64,000 nt of DNA, from contig NC_017910.1 of assembly GCF_000262305.1 (NCBI RefSeq), forward strand, positions 186,001 through 250,000, in the 5' to 3' direction. The position numbers and the translations under genes were made by a program. The stretch's first letter is position 1. The number at the start of each line of letters is the position of its first letter. Positions 1 to 8,344 of the stretch are shown one piece after another. The notes under the pieces were generated by a model, which saw nothing but the letters and a program-made list of their open reading frames with translations, was not told the origin of the DNA and made no database searches. The stretch comes from Shimwellia blattae DSM 4481 = NBRC 105725. GTDB lineage: Bacteria; Pseudomonadota; Gammaproteobacteria; Enterobacterales; Enterobacteriaceae.

Positions 1-335
1 AGCAGGATGGCCTCAATTAATTCGAACATAATTTACCTGACAGGCACGGCCTGAATCTGACCAGCCAGCGGCTGGCACATACGTAATGAGTGTCTGCGCA
101 TGATGTCGTTGCGGTACTTACGCTGACGATGCGGCCCGGCATTACCCCTATTTATAATGCAGAGAGTATAGCCCGCTGTAATCATAACGGGTTATTTTTA
201 GCGCCTGTCTCATTCTGTGCGAAATTAATTGAAGTGTATCAATGAGTTATTTTGGCGACGTTATATTTTTGCTGTTTGTTATTTAGCCATATTTTTATAT
301 TTGGCCGGTCTTCCTGGCGGGTAAAAATAAGGTTT
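1..335. other. AT-rich intergenic DNA, no clear gene
   Basis: This stretch is visibly richer in A and T than its surroundings and holds no convincing long reading frame. On the minus strand an ATG at 27-29 opens a frame that runs off the left edge after nine codons (M-F-E-L-I-E-A-I-L). A weak AGG lies about nine bases upstream of it. It could be the start of a neighbouring gene, but too little is visible to say. I see no tRNA, transposase fragment or terminator here. Confidence 0.4.
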
Positions 336-930
336 ATCGCATTTAAGCGTGGCAGCTGAAGCCTTTCCCAAAGGGTGGTTTTGGCGAATAGCGATTCGCA
401 GGCGCCTCAGGCATTGTGCCGGGATCTGGTCTATGTACGTTTAGTGAAAAGGTTCCGCTCCCCGACCCCCGGTATTTCTTTTTCGCGGGACTGGAAAACC
501 CCTACGGTACAACAACACAGTTTCAGCGGCTGAAATGCCGCTGAATGTCAGTTAATGGCCGCGAGGGTGTTAAACCCCCGCATAAAGGCAATCGGCGGAA
601 ACGCAGGTGCAGCTCAAGGACTGGCTGCCAGGATGGCAGCCAGAAGGAAGGTTGAGGCATGGATGCCGAATCCTGACTGGTCCGCCAGAGCAAGCCGGAG
701 TTGCAGCGAACCGCGCAGCGGCGATTGACCGCGGGCCGGCGAGGTCTCCAGGAGGGGGCCGGCCCCCCCTCCTGGAACGCGACCAGGTTCCGCACACAAC
801 ATATGAGTGCCCATCGTTGGGGAGCGGAACCCGTTCATCGGGCGTTCATATGCCCGAACCTGAAGCGGGCGAGAATCGCTATTCTCACAAATCACCCTTT
901 GGGAAATATCACGCTAACCTGCGATGAACC
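336..930. repeat. Left composite structured repeat (partly deleted copy)
   Basis: The segment matches, in inverted orientation, the composite repeat at 62822-63724. It contains one complete unit (D, plus orientation, about 540-930). The other unit (B) is reduced to its two edges, 336-480 and the block after 481. Unit D has a perfect 9-bp hairpin at 621-643 (loop AGGAT), a GGCAT/ATGCC hairpin near 657-668 and a GC-rich palindrome at 748-775. It also has an arm pair GGTTCCGC/GCGGAACC (786-793 and 824-831) and an end sequence CACCCTTTGGGAAA at 893-906. The opposite end (364-378) carries the inverse of that end sequence, so the element is bounded by short inverted repeats. Reading frames through it are fortuitous. 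Confidence 0.85.
748..775. repeat. GC-rich palindrome in left unit D
   Basis: CCAGGAGGGGGCC is followed at once by its near-perfect complement with two extra C bases. The same palindrome occurs at 62977-63004. At the equivalent place in unit B a completely different palindrome occurs (63508-63537), so position and pairing are kept but sequence is not. Confidence 0.85.
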
Positions 931-958
931 AAAAATAAGGGCCAGTGTTTACTGGCCC
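931..958 (-). terminator. Intrinsic terminator after gor
   Basis: GGGCCAGT (939-946), loop GTTT and ACTGGCCC (951-958) form a perfect 8-bp stem. Read on the minus strand it is followed by TTATTTTT (931-938). It lies 40 bases past the gor stop codon and separates gor from the repeat. Confidence 0.8.
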
Positions 959-997
959 CGGGTCTGTCAGCGGTACTGAATCGCGTGGGAATGCCCA

Positions 998-2353
998 TTA
1001 GCGCATGGTGACAAACTCTTCTGCTGCTGTCGGGTGAATAGCCACCGTATTGTCGAAGTCTTTTTTAGTCGCGCCCATTTTCAGCGCTACGGCAAAGCCC
1101 TGGAGCATTTCATCCATGCCGGAGCCGATGCCGTGGATCCCGACGATTCGCTCCTCCGGCCCGGTGCAGACCAGCTTCATCCGGCACGGCTGGCGGTGCG
1201 TGGTTACCGCGGTATACATGGCGGTAAAGGAGGAGGTGTAAACCTTCACCTGAGCATCACCGAACTGCTCCCGGGCCTGGGGCTCCGTCAGCCCCACAGT
1301 ACCAATAGGCGGGTGGCTGAACACCACGGTGGGAATATTGCTGTAGTCGAGATGCTCGTCCGGCTTGTTGTTAAACAGGCGTTCAGACAGGCGGCGGCCC
1401 GCCGCCACGGCGACCGGCGTCAGCTCAACGGCACCGGTATTGTCACCTACCGCGTAGATCCCCGGCACGCTGGTATTCTGGAATTTATCCACCTCGATAT
1501 AGCCCCGGGCGTTGGTTTTTACGCCGGTCACTTCCAGATTGATCCGGTCGTTCGCCGGTTCGCGGCCAATGGCCCAGATCAGGCAGTCTACTGTCTGGCT
1601 GCGGCCATCTTCCAGGTGCAGGGTCAGGCTGCCGTCGCTGTTTTTAACCACCTCACGGGGGATGGCCTGGGTGTGCAGGGTCGGCCCTTCGGTGTTCATC
1701 ACTTCCACCAGGGTATCGACAATCAGCGGGTCAAAATTGCGCAGCGGCGCGTGTTTGCGCACAAACAGGTGGGTCTCCTGGGCTCCCAGCCCGTTAATCA
1801 CCCCGGCCAGTTCGACGGCAATATACCCCGCGCCAACGACCGCCACGCGCTGTGGCAGCTCGGGCAGTGCAAAGAAGCCGTTGGAATCAATACCGTACTG
1901 GGCTCCCGGAATAGTCGGGTGGCTGGGGCGCCCGCCGGTGGCTATCAGAATATGATCTGCGCTGATCTGCTCGCCATTCACCTCTACCGTGTGGGCATCC
2001 ACAAAGCGGGCGAAACCTTCGATAACGTCAACGTGGTTTTTGGTAAAAACGTTATTGTATGAGGTGTGGATCCGGTCGATATACGCGCTGCGGCTGGCGA
2101 CCAGGCGCTGCCAGTCCAGCTGGTTTAAGGTGGTATCAAAGCCGTAATCCGGCCCGTAGAGGCGGATAGCCTCTGAAATTTGCGCCGCGTGCCACATGAC
2201 CTTTTTCGGCACACAGCCCACGTTGACGCAGGTGCCGCCGATGGCGCTGGCTTCGATAATGGCGCACTTCTTACCGTACATGGCTGCCCGGTTAACTGAT
2301 GCGATACCGCCGCTACCACCACCGATAGCAAGATAATCGTAATGTCTGGTCAT
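998..2353 (-). CDS. gor: Glutathione reductase
   Basis: NADPH-dependent flavoenzyme that reduces glutathione disulfide in the cytoplasm and keeps the thiol pool reduced. The 451-residue product matches the usual length of about 450. It opens with the FAD dinucleotide motif GGGSGG. The redox-active pair is in GGTCVNVGCVPKK (C42 and C47), the NADP-binding fold is at GAGYIAVE near residue 175, and the catalytic His-Glu pair is in HPTAAEE (H440, E445). It is last in a minus-strand series after rlmJ, with its own terminator downstream. The start was chosen by alignment with the family (MTRHYDYLAIGGGSGG). Confidence 0.98.
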   Translation of the reverse strand: MTRHYDYLAIGGGSGGIASVNRAAMYGKKCAIIEASAIGGTCVNVGCVPKKVMWHAAQISEAIRLYGPDYGFDTTLNQLDWQRLVASRSAYIDRIHTSYNNVFTKNHVDVIEGFARFVDAHTVEVNGEQISADHILIATGGRPSHPTIPGAQYGIDSNGFFALPELPQRVAVVGAGYIAVELAGVINGLGAQETHLFVRKHAPLRNFDPLIVDTLVEVMNTEGPTLHTQAIPREVVKNSDGSLTLHLEDGRSQTVDCLIWAIGREPANDRINLEVTGVKTNARGYIEVDKFQNTSVPGIYAVGDNTGAVELTPVAVAAGRRLSERLFNNKPDEHLDYSNIPTVVFSHPPIGTVGLTEPQAREQFGDAQVKVYTSSFTAMYTAVTTHRQPCRMKLVCTGPEERIVGIHGIGSGMDEMLQGFAVALKMGATKKDFDNTVAIHPTAAEEFVTMR

Positions 2354-2443
2354 GGCTATTCTCCGACAAACCTGTCAATCAAATATGTATCCGGGACGGT
2401 AGCGCGCCCGGAGTGCGCTGTAAACTATCGCTGTAATCGCCGG

Positions 2444-3286
2444 TTATTCCGGCACTATCCAGCTTACGGTGGCGTGGCCGTAGCCTTCCGGCACCAGGGT
2501 TTTATGCAGCCACGGCAGTACGCTGGTCATTTGCTGCTCCAGCTTCCAGGGCGGGTTGATGACAATCATCCCGGAGGCGGTCATACCGCGCTGGTCGCTG
2601 TCCGGGCGCACGGCCAGCTCAATTTGCATAATGCGGCGAATGCCGGTCTCTTCCAGGGCGTGGATCATGCGCTTAATTTGCTGGCGCAGCACCACCGGAT
2701 ACCACAGGGCGTAAACCCCGGTAGCAAAGCGTTTATAGCCCTCGCTGATGCCTTTGACCACATCCTGGTAGTCGGTTTTCATTTCATAGGGCGGGTCGAT
2801 AAGCACCAGCCCGCGGCGGGAAACCGGCGGCAGCTTTGCCTTGAGCTGGATAAAACCATCGCCCCGGGTCACGGTGGCGCGGGCGTCTTTCTGAAATTCG
2901 CCGCGCAGCAGCGGGTAGTCTGACGGGTGCAGCTCCGTGAGTTGCAGCGTGTCCTGGGGGCGTAACAGGTGCCCGGCAATCAGCGGGGAGCCCGGGTAAT
3001 AGCGCAACTGGCCGCTGCGGTTGACCGCGCGAACGGCGCTAATATAGGGGGCCAGCTCGGCGGGCAAATCTTCCTGTTGCCAGACCCGGGCAATACCGTC
3101 CAGATACTCGCCGGTGCGCTCTGCCTGAGGGCTGGCCAGCTGGTAGCGGCCCGCGCCTGCGTGGGTATCCAGGTAGAGAAACGGCTTTTCTTTTTCTTTC
3201 AGTGACTCGATTATCAGGCTCTGAACGGTGTGTTTTAAAACGTCGGCATGGTTACCGGCGTGGAAGCTGTGGCGATAGCTGAGCAT
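2444..3286 (-). CDS. rlmJ: 23S rRNA (adenine2030-N6)-methyltransferase RlmJ
   Basis: Methylates the N6 position of A2030 of 23S rRNA using S-adenosylmethionine. The 280-residue product equals the E. coli length. It shows the SAM-binding segment around LDTHAGAGRY and the catalytic DPPYE motif of N6-adenine methyltransferases. The frame remains open 46 codons further upstream, but the conserved family start MLSYRHSFHAGNHADVLK fixes the ATG at 3284-3286. It lies upstream of gor on the same strand with a 90-bp gap, and is divergent from prlC. Confidence 0.97.
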   Translation of the reverse strand: MLSYRHSFHAGNHADVLKHTVQSLIIESLKEKEKPFLYLDTHAGAGRYQLASPQAERTGEYLDGIARVWQQEDLPAELAPYISAVRAVNRSGQLRYYPGSPLIAGHLLRPQDTLQLTELHPSDYPLLRGEFQKDARATVTRGDGFIQLKAKLPPVSRRGLVLIDPPYEMKTDYQDVVKGISEGYKRFATGVYALWYPVVLRQQIKRMIHALEETGIRRIMQIELAVRPDSDQRGMTASGMIVINPPWKLEQQMTSVLPWLHKTLVPEGYGHATVSWIVPE

Positions 3287-3442
3287 AGGGGCAGGGGTTC
3301 CCGAAAACGATAATTGCGCCATCTGTCCGCGGTGTTTACGACCGGTATACGACGATATGGCAGGATCAGAAAATAAAAACGTAACCGACAGTATACCGGA
3401 AAGTGAGCGTCTCCGGCACGGCATTCACCGCCACGCGTTACC

Positions 3443-3469
3443 ATTGAAATTCACTACACTAATCCCCAT
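3443..3469 (+). promoter_or_regulatory. Heat-shock (sigma-32) promoter of prlC
   Basis: ATTGAAA (3443-3449), a 14-base spacer and CCCCAT (3464-3469) fit the sigma-32 consensus CTTGAAA-N13-15-CCCCATnT. It sits about 55 bases before the prlC start. In E. coli prlC is known to be heat-shock induced, so the site agrees with established biology. Confidence 0.72.
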
Positions 3470-3523
3470 GCTATCAAGCATTGCGGCGCGACGCGCCACT
3501 TACCTTATTACAGGACTGCGCTT

Positions 3524-5566
3524 ATGACTAACCCGTTGTTAACTGATTTTACGTTACCGCCTTTTTCCGCGATTAAACCTGAGCATGTGGTCCCGGCGGT
3601 AACCAAAGCGCTGGACGACTGCCGGGCGGTGGTTGAACAGGTGGTTGCCCACGGTGCCCCGTGGAGCTGGGAGAGCCTGTGCCAGCCCCTGGCTGAAGTG
3701 GACGACCATCTGGGGCGTATCTTCTCACCGGTAAGCCATCTGAATTCGGTAAAAAACAGCCCGGAGCTGCGCGAAGCCTACGAACAGACCCTGCCGCTGC
3801 TGTCTGAATACAGCACCTGGGTGGGGCAGCACAAGGGGCTCTACCAGGCGTACCGCAACCTGCGCGACGGCGAGAACTACACCCGGCTTGATACCGCACA
3901 GCAAAAAACAGTGGATAACGCCCTGCGCGATTTTGAGCTGTCCGGTATTGGCCTGGCGGCAGAGAAACAAAAACGCTACGGCGAGATTGCCGCCCGCCTG
4001 TCGGAGCTGGGCTCCCGGTACAGCAACAACGTGCTGGATGCCACCATGGGCTGGAGCAAACTGATTACGGACGAATCCCAGCTTTCCGGTATGCCGGAGA
4101 GCGCCCTGGCGGCGGCCCGGGCGCTGGCGGAATCCCGCGAGCAGCAGGGCTGGCTGTTAACGCTTGATATCCCGAGCTACCTGCCGGTCATGACTTACTG
4201 CGATAACCAGGCGCTGCGTGAAGAGATGTACCGGGCATACAGCACCCGGGCTTCTGACCAGGGGCCGAATGCCGGGACGTGGGATAACACCCCGCTGATG
4301 GAAGAGATCCTCGCCCTGCGCCATGAACTGGCCGGGCTGCTCGGTTTTGACAACTACGCGCAAAAATCCCTCGCCACCAAAATGGCGGAGAATATCAACC
4401 AGGTGCTGGATTTCCTGACCGATCTGGCGAAACGCGCCCGTCCGCAGGGCGAGGCGGAGCTGACCCAGTTGCGGGCTTTTGCCCTGCGTGAGCACGGGGT
4501 CCATGAGCTGCAACCCTGGGATATCACCTACTACAGCGAAAAACAAAAACAGCATCTGTACAGCATCAGTGACGAGCAGCTGCGCCCCTATTTCCCGGAA
4601 AACAAAGCGGTAAATGGCCTGTTTGAGGTGGTAAACCGTATTTACGGCATCACCGCCCGGGAGCGCCACGATGTGGATGTCTGGCACCCGGATGTGCGCT
4701 TCTTCGAACTGTATGATGCCCGGAACGAACTGCGCGGCAGTTTCTATCTGGATCTGTATGCCCGTGAACACAAGCGCGGCGGGGCGTGGATGGATGACTG
4801 TGTCGGCCAGATGCGCAAGGCAGACGGCTCCCTGCAGAAGCCGGTCGCCTACCTGACCTGTAACTTTAACCGCCCGGTGAACGGCAAACCGGCGCTGTTT
4901 ACCCACGATGAAGTGATAACCCTGTTCCACGAATTTGGCCACGGTCTGCACCATATGCTGACCCGGGTTGAAACTGCCGGGGTCTCCGGGATCAACGGGG
5001 TGCCCTGGGATGCGGTCGAACTGCCGAGCCAGTTTATGGAAAACTGGTGCTGGCAGCCCGAGGCGCTGGCGTTTATCTCCGGCCACTATGAAACCGGTGA
5101 GCCGCTGCCCCAGTCCCTGCTGGATAAAATGCTGGCGGCGAAGAACTACCAGGCGGCGCTGTTTATTCTGCGCCAGCTGGAGTTCGGCCTGTTCGACTTC
5201 CGCCTGCATGCGGAGTTTGACGCGCAGCAGGGGGCCCGGATCCTCGAAACCCTGCGGGAGATTAAAAAACAGGTTGCTGTGGTGCCGTCCCCGGCCTGGG
5301 GCCGCTTCCCGCATGCGTTCAGCCATATTTTTGCCGGTGGGTACGCGGCGGGCTATTACAGCTACCTGTGGGCCGATGTGCTGGCGGCGGATGCGTTCTC
5401 CCGCTTTGAGGAGGAGGGGATCTTCAACCGGGAGACCGGGCTGTCATTCCTGAATAACATCCTCAGCCGCGGTGGCTCTGAAGAGCCGATGGTGCTGTTT
5501 AAACGCTTCCGTGGCCGCGAGCCGAAGCTGGATGCCATGCTGCACCATTACGGCATCAAAGGCTGA
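3524..5566 (+). CDS. prlC: Oligopeptidase A (M3 zinc metallopeptidase)
   Basis: Cytoplasmic zinc endopeptidase that degrades signal peptides and other short peptides. The product has 680 residues, the family's usual length. The HEXXH zinc motif is HEFGH, with H469 as first ligand (codon at 4928-4930). The third ligand glutamate lies in the following VELPSQFMENW helix, as in thimet oligopeptidases. The gene follows a heat-shock-type promoter and is followed eight bases later by rsmJ, which almost certainly shares its transcript, as in E. coli. No internal oddities. Confidence 0.98.
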   Translation: MTNPLLTDFTLPPFSAIKPEHVVPAVTKALDDCRAVVEQVVAHGAPWSWESLCQPLAEVDDHLGRIFSPVSHLNSVKNSPELREAYEQTLPLLSEYSTWVGQHKGLYQAYRNLRDGENYTRLDTAQQKTVDNALRDFELSGIGLAAEKQKRYGEIAARLSELGSRYSNNVLDATMGWSKLITDESQLSGMPESALAAARALAESREQQGWLLTLDIPSYLPVMTYCDNQALREEMYRAYSTRASDQGPNAGTWDNTPLMEEILALRHELAGLLGFDNYAQKSLATKMAENINQVLDFLTDLAKRARPQGEAELTQLRAFALREHGVHELQPWDITYYSEKQKQHLYSISDEQLRPYFPENKAVNGLFEVVNRIYGITARERHDVDVWHPDVRFFELYDARNELRGSFYLDLYAREHKRGGAWMDDCVGQMRKADGSLQKPVAYLTCNFNRPVNGKPALFTHDEVITLFHEFGHGLHHMLTRVETAGVSGINGVPWDAVELPSQFMENWCWQPEALAFISGHYETGEPLPQSLLDKMLAAKNYQAALFILRQLEFGLFDFRLHAEFDAQQGARILETLREIKKQVAVVPSPAWGRFPHAFSHIFAGGYAAGYYSYLWADVLAADAFSRFEEEGIFNRETGLSFLNNILSRGGSEEPMVLFKRFRGREPKLDAMLHHYGIKG

Positions 5567-5574
5567 GCCCGGTT

Positions 5575-6333
5575 GTGAAAATCTGTTTAACTGATGAGTC
5601 AGGCGCCGGAGACGGCGCCTTATCTGTTCTGGCCGCCCGCTGGGGGCTGGAGCACGATGCAGATAACCCCATGGCGCTGGTGCTGACCCCGGCGCACCTG
5701 GAGCTGCGTAAACGCGACGAGCCAAAGCTCGGTGGGATCTGGGTGGATTTTGCTGATGGCGCCATGGCACACCGGCGCAAGTTTGGCGGGGGCCGTGGTG
5801 AGGCAGTCGCCAGAGCGGTGGGCGTTAAAAGCGGCTACCTGCCGGATGTGGTGGATGCCACCGCCGGGCTGGGGCGGGATGCGTTTGTGCTGGCCTGTAT
5901 CGGGTGCCGGGTGCGGATGCTGGAGCGCAACCCGGTGGTAGCCGCCCTGCTGGATGACGGCTTACAGCGCGGCTACCAGGATGCGGAGATCGGCCCCTGG
6001 CTGCGGGAGCGCATGTCGCTGCTGCACGCCTCCAGCCTGACCTCGCTGGCGGAGATCACGCCGCGCCCGGATGTGGTCTACCTTGATCCGATGTTTCCCC
6101 ACCGGCAAAAAAGCGCGCTGGTGAAAAAAGAGATGCGGGTATTTCAGTCCCTTGTGGGGCCGGATCTGGATGCGGATGGCCTGCTGGCCCCGGCCCGGGC
6201 GCTGGCGAAAAAGCGGGTGGTGGTAAAACGCCCGGATTACGCGCCGCCGCTGGCGGGGGTGGCTACCAGCGATGCGGTGACCACCAAAAGCCACCGTTTT
6301 GATCTTTACGCCGGTACGCCGGAGGCCGTGTAA
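5575..6333 (+). CDS. rsmJ: 16S rRNA (guanine1516-N2)-methyltransferase RsmJ
   Basis: SAM-dependent enzyme that methylates N2 of G1516 in 16S rRNA. The 252-residue product is close to the 250 of E. coli. It shows the SAM-binding loop DATAGLGRDAF and the catalytic DPMFP segment. The start is a GTG at 5575-5577, eight bases after the prlC stop; this position reproduces the family N terminus (MKICLTDE), so translational coupling with prlC is likely. The gene ends three bases before the stop of the convergent Rrf2-type gene. Confidence 0.97.
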   Translation: MKICLTDESGAGDGALSVLAARWGLEHDADNPMALVLTPAHLELRKRDEPKLGGIWVDFADGAMAHRRKFGGGRGEAVARAVGVKSGYLPDVVDATAGLGRDAFVLACIGCRVRMLERNPVVAALLDDGLQRGYQDAEIGPWLRERMSLLHASSLTSLAEITPRPDVVYLDPMFPHRQKSALVKKEMRVFQSLVGPDLDADGLLAPARALAKKRVVVKRPDYAPPLAGVATSDAVTTKSHRFDLYAGTPEAV

Positions 6334-6336
6334 CCG

Positions 6337-6840
6337 TCAGGTGCGCCTGGCGGTGATCCACTCCTGAACCTCAATATTAAAGGTGTCTGGCGCTTTGCGG
6401 TAAGTGCGGCGCGCCAGATCCAAAATGGTGTGCCGGGCCAGGGCCTCTTCCATCTGTTGCTGAGCGCTGTCCATTACCGCCCGCACGCCGCAGGGGCCAT
6501 CACAGGCCCAGGCGGGGGGCGTATCGTTAAACAGCGCCAGACGCTGGCGAATTTCCCGGCACTCAAACAGGGATTTCTCCCCGTCAATGGCCTGCACCAC
6601 ATCCAGCACGGTGATAAGCTCGCTGGGCCGCGCCAGGCGGAACCCGCCGCCTTTACCTTCGCTGCTGGTGACCAGGCCCGCCCGGGATAAGCGGGTGAAG
6701 ATCTTGGCCAGATAGTCATAGGGCACGTTTTGCAGCCCGGCCATCTCGCGCACGCTCATTTCGCGGGCATCACCTTTTGCATCCACCATGCATATCAGGC
6801 TGTGAATACCGTACTCCACGCCAGAGCTGAAAAACGCCAT
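6337..6840 (-). CDS. Rrf2-family transcriptional regulator
   Basis: A 167-residue Rrf2-type DNA-binding protein. The N-terminal winged helix-turn-helix is recognisable (SVREMAGLQNVPYDYLAKIF and the wing EGKGGGFRLARP). Three cysteines near the C terminus, C94, C113 and C117, could hold an Fe-S cluster or act as thiol sensor. Their spacing differs from IscR and NsrR, whose three cysteines are close together, so I do not name it. The start has a good GGAG site. It is divergent from an NDH-2-like flavoprotein, and palindromes in the shared 233-bp gap suggest it controls that gene and itself. E. coli has dtpB here, so the pair is accessory. Confidence 0.85.
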   Translation of the reverse strand: MAFFSSGVEYGIHSLICMVDAKGDAREMSVREMAGLQNVPYDYLAKIFTRLSRAGLVTSSEGKGGGFRLARPSELITVLDVVQAIDGEKSLFECREIRQRLALFNDTPPAWACDGPCGVRAVMDSAQQQMEEALARHTILDLARRTYRKAPDTFNIEVQEWITARRT

Positions 6841-6868
6841 GATTGACTCCGATTCTGTTAATCCGGGT

Positions 6869-6882
6869 CATTATACATAATG
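6869..6882 (-). promoter_or_regulatory. Palindrome over the -10 of the Rrf2-type gene
   Basis: CATTAT-AC-ATAATG is a perfect palindrome. On the minus strand it contains a TATAAT -10 hexamer about 30 bases before the ATG. A short AT-rich dyad over the promoter is a typical place for autorepression by an Rrf2 protein. This is inference; no -35 element of quality is visible. Confidence 0.4.
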
Positions 6883-6986
6883 CACCGGTGTCAGACAGCA
6901 CTACGGGCAAAAAACCGGCACTGAGATAATAAAACAAGCGCAATATCAATTGGTTAGGACAGGATCGCCGCTGCGGGCATTCTTTT

Positions 6987-7039
6987 AACTCAGAAAGATC
7001 TTGTCTGAGTTGACTGCGACAAGTATAGTCGCAGTCAAC
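6987..7039 (+). promoter_or_regulatory. Promoter with two abutting inverted repeats (operator)
   Basis: A promoter for the flavoprotein gene reads TTGTCT (7001-7006), 17 bases, TATAGT (7024-7029). Inverted repeat one (6987-7011) has perfect 8-bp arms AACTCAGA/TCTGAGTT and covers the -35. Inverted repeat two (7009-7039) has perfect 12-bp arms GTTGACTGCGAC/GTCGCAGTCAAC around a 7-base centre and covers the -10. The two overlap by three bases. Such placement fits repression by a dimeric regulator, most simply the neighbouring Rrf2-type protein. Confidence 0.65.
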
Positions 7040-7073
7040 AACGGCACGGGCCGTGGCAACAACAGGATCGATG

Positions 7074-8276
7074 ATGAAAAACAGTGTTCTGATTATTGGC
7101 AGTGGGTTTGCGGGCATGTGGTCGGCAGTCAGCGCAGCGCGCCTGGCGTACCTTAATGGCCGTGACGATGTGGAGATTACTGTGCTGGCACCCCGCCCGG
7201 AGCTGGGGATCCGCCCGCGTTTTTATGAGGCAAACGTCAGCACGCTGGCCGCCCCGCTGGGCCCGCTGTTCAGCGCGCTGGGGATCCGCTTTATTGCCGG
7301 TGCCGCCGAACATATCGACACACACCAGCAGCAGGTGACCTACCGGGAGCCCGGCGGCGCCACCGCCACGCTGGGCTACCAGCGGCTGATCCTGGCAACC
7401 GGTAGCCGCCTGCGCCGGGAAGGGGTGGCGGGCATTGCACGCTACGGGTTTGATATTGATAACCAGGAGAGCGCCGCGCAACTGGAGCGCCACCTGTCCG
7501 GGCTTGCCGACCAGCCGGAGAGTGTGGCCCGCAATACGGTGGTGGTGTGTGGCGGCGGCTTTACCGGCATTGAGCTGGCCTGCGAATTACCGGCCCGTTT
7601 GCATCAGCTGCTGGGGGGCGGTACTCAGATTAAGGTAATCGTAGTTGATCGCGGCCAGACCATTGCGTCCCGCTACAGTGCGCAAATGCGTGAAACCATT
7701 GTGCAGGCGTCTGCTGAGCTGGGTGTTGAATGGCGGCTCAACAGCCAGGTGGCCTCGGTGGATGCGCAGGGCGTGACCCTGGCCGACGGCAGCCGGATTG
7801 CCGCCCACACGGTAGTGTGGACTGCCGGGGTTCAGGCCAGTGACCTGAGCGGGCAGATCAGCGCCCCCCGGGATGCCCGGCAGCGGCTGGTGGTGAATGA
7901 GGAGTTACAGGTGCCCGGTTTCCCGGCGATTTACGCCACCGGTGATATGGCCCACGCCCGCACGGATGACAAAGGCCACACGGCCCTGATGACCTGCCAG
8001 CACGCGATACAGCTGGGAAAATTTGCCGGGCATAACGCCATGGCCAGCCTGCTGGGCTGCCCGGCGCTGGCGTATCGCCAGGAAAATTACGTGACCTGCC
8101 TCGATCTCGGGGCCTGGGGCGCGGTGTATACGGAAGGCTGGGATTCGCAGGTGAAAGCCGTTGCCCGGGAAGGGAAGAAGATTAAGCGCACCATCACCCA
8201 TGAGCTTATCTACCCACCGGCAGCAGACCGTGAGGCGGCATTCGCCTTGGCGGATCCGCTGGCGAAGTTTGTTTAG
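7074..8276 (+). CDS. NAD(P)/FAD-dependent oxidoreductase, NDH-2-like
   Basis: A 400-residue flavoprotein of the type II NADH dehydrogenase superfamily. The FAD-binding motif IIGSGFAG is at the N terminus. A second dinucleotide motif, VVVCGGGFTGIE, lies mid-protein, and the ATGDMAH segment near residue 300 closes the FAD site. The presumed reaction is electron transfer from NAD(P)H to a quinone or small acceptor; the acceptor cannot be read from sequence. Two adjacent ATGs (7071 and 7074) follow an AGGA; 7074 gives the better spacing of six bases, and an upstream GTG at 7053 is less likely. It is expressed from a promoter buried in palindromes and is divergent from an Rrf2-type regulator, suggesting a redox- or nitrosative-stress-inducible role (inference). 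Confidence 0.85.
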   Translation: MKNSVLIIGSGFAGMWSAVSAARLAYLNGRDDVEITVLAPRPELGIRPRFYEANVSTLAAPLGPLFSALGIRFIAGAAEHIDTHQQQVTYREPGGATATLGYQRLILATGSRLRREGVAGIARYGFDIDNQESAAQLERHLSGLADQPESVARNTVVVCGGGFTGIELACELPARLHQLLGGGTQIKVIVVDRGQTIASRYSAQMRETIVQASAELGVEWRLNSQVASVDAQGVTLADGSRIAAHTVVWTAGVQASDLSGQISAPRDARQRLVVNEELQVPGFPAIYATGDMAHARTDDKGHTALMTCQHAIQLGKFAGHNAMASLLGCPALAYRQENYVTCLDLGAWGAVYTEGWDSQVKAVAREGKKIKRTITHELIYPPAADREAAFALADPLAKFV

Positions 8277-8295
8277 GAAGGTCTCTGTAAGAACA

Positions 8296-8315
8296 CCCCC
8301 CGCATGGGCGGGGGG
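8296..8315. terminator. GC-rich hairpin between flavoprotein gene and uspA
   Basis: CCCCCCGC, loop ATGG, GCGGGGGG gives a perfect 8-bp stem between the convergent flavoprotein and uspA genes. Neither side has a strong T-run, so termination efficiency is uncertain. Confidence 0.45.
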
Positions 8316-8344
8316 CGGGTAATCAGAAGGGGTAACGGGCAGGG

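Noticed and set aside
607..979. Several 90-106 residue reading frames through the left repeat (and their counterparts at 62825-63258)
   Set aside because: They overlap on both strands, change frame between the two copies of the repeat and are disrupted by the 76-bp module. They lack ribosome sites. GC-rich structured DNA gives such frames by chance.
1034..2062. 342-residue plus-strand frame opposite gor, and similar long frames opposite prlC, glgP, malP, malT and others
   Set aside because: These are shadows caused by GC-rich codon use of the real genes on the other strand; they share no known domain and lack start signals.
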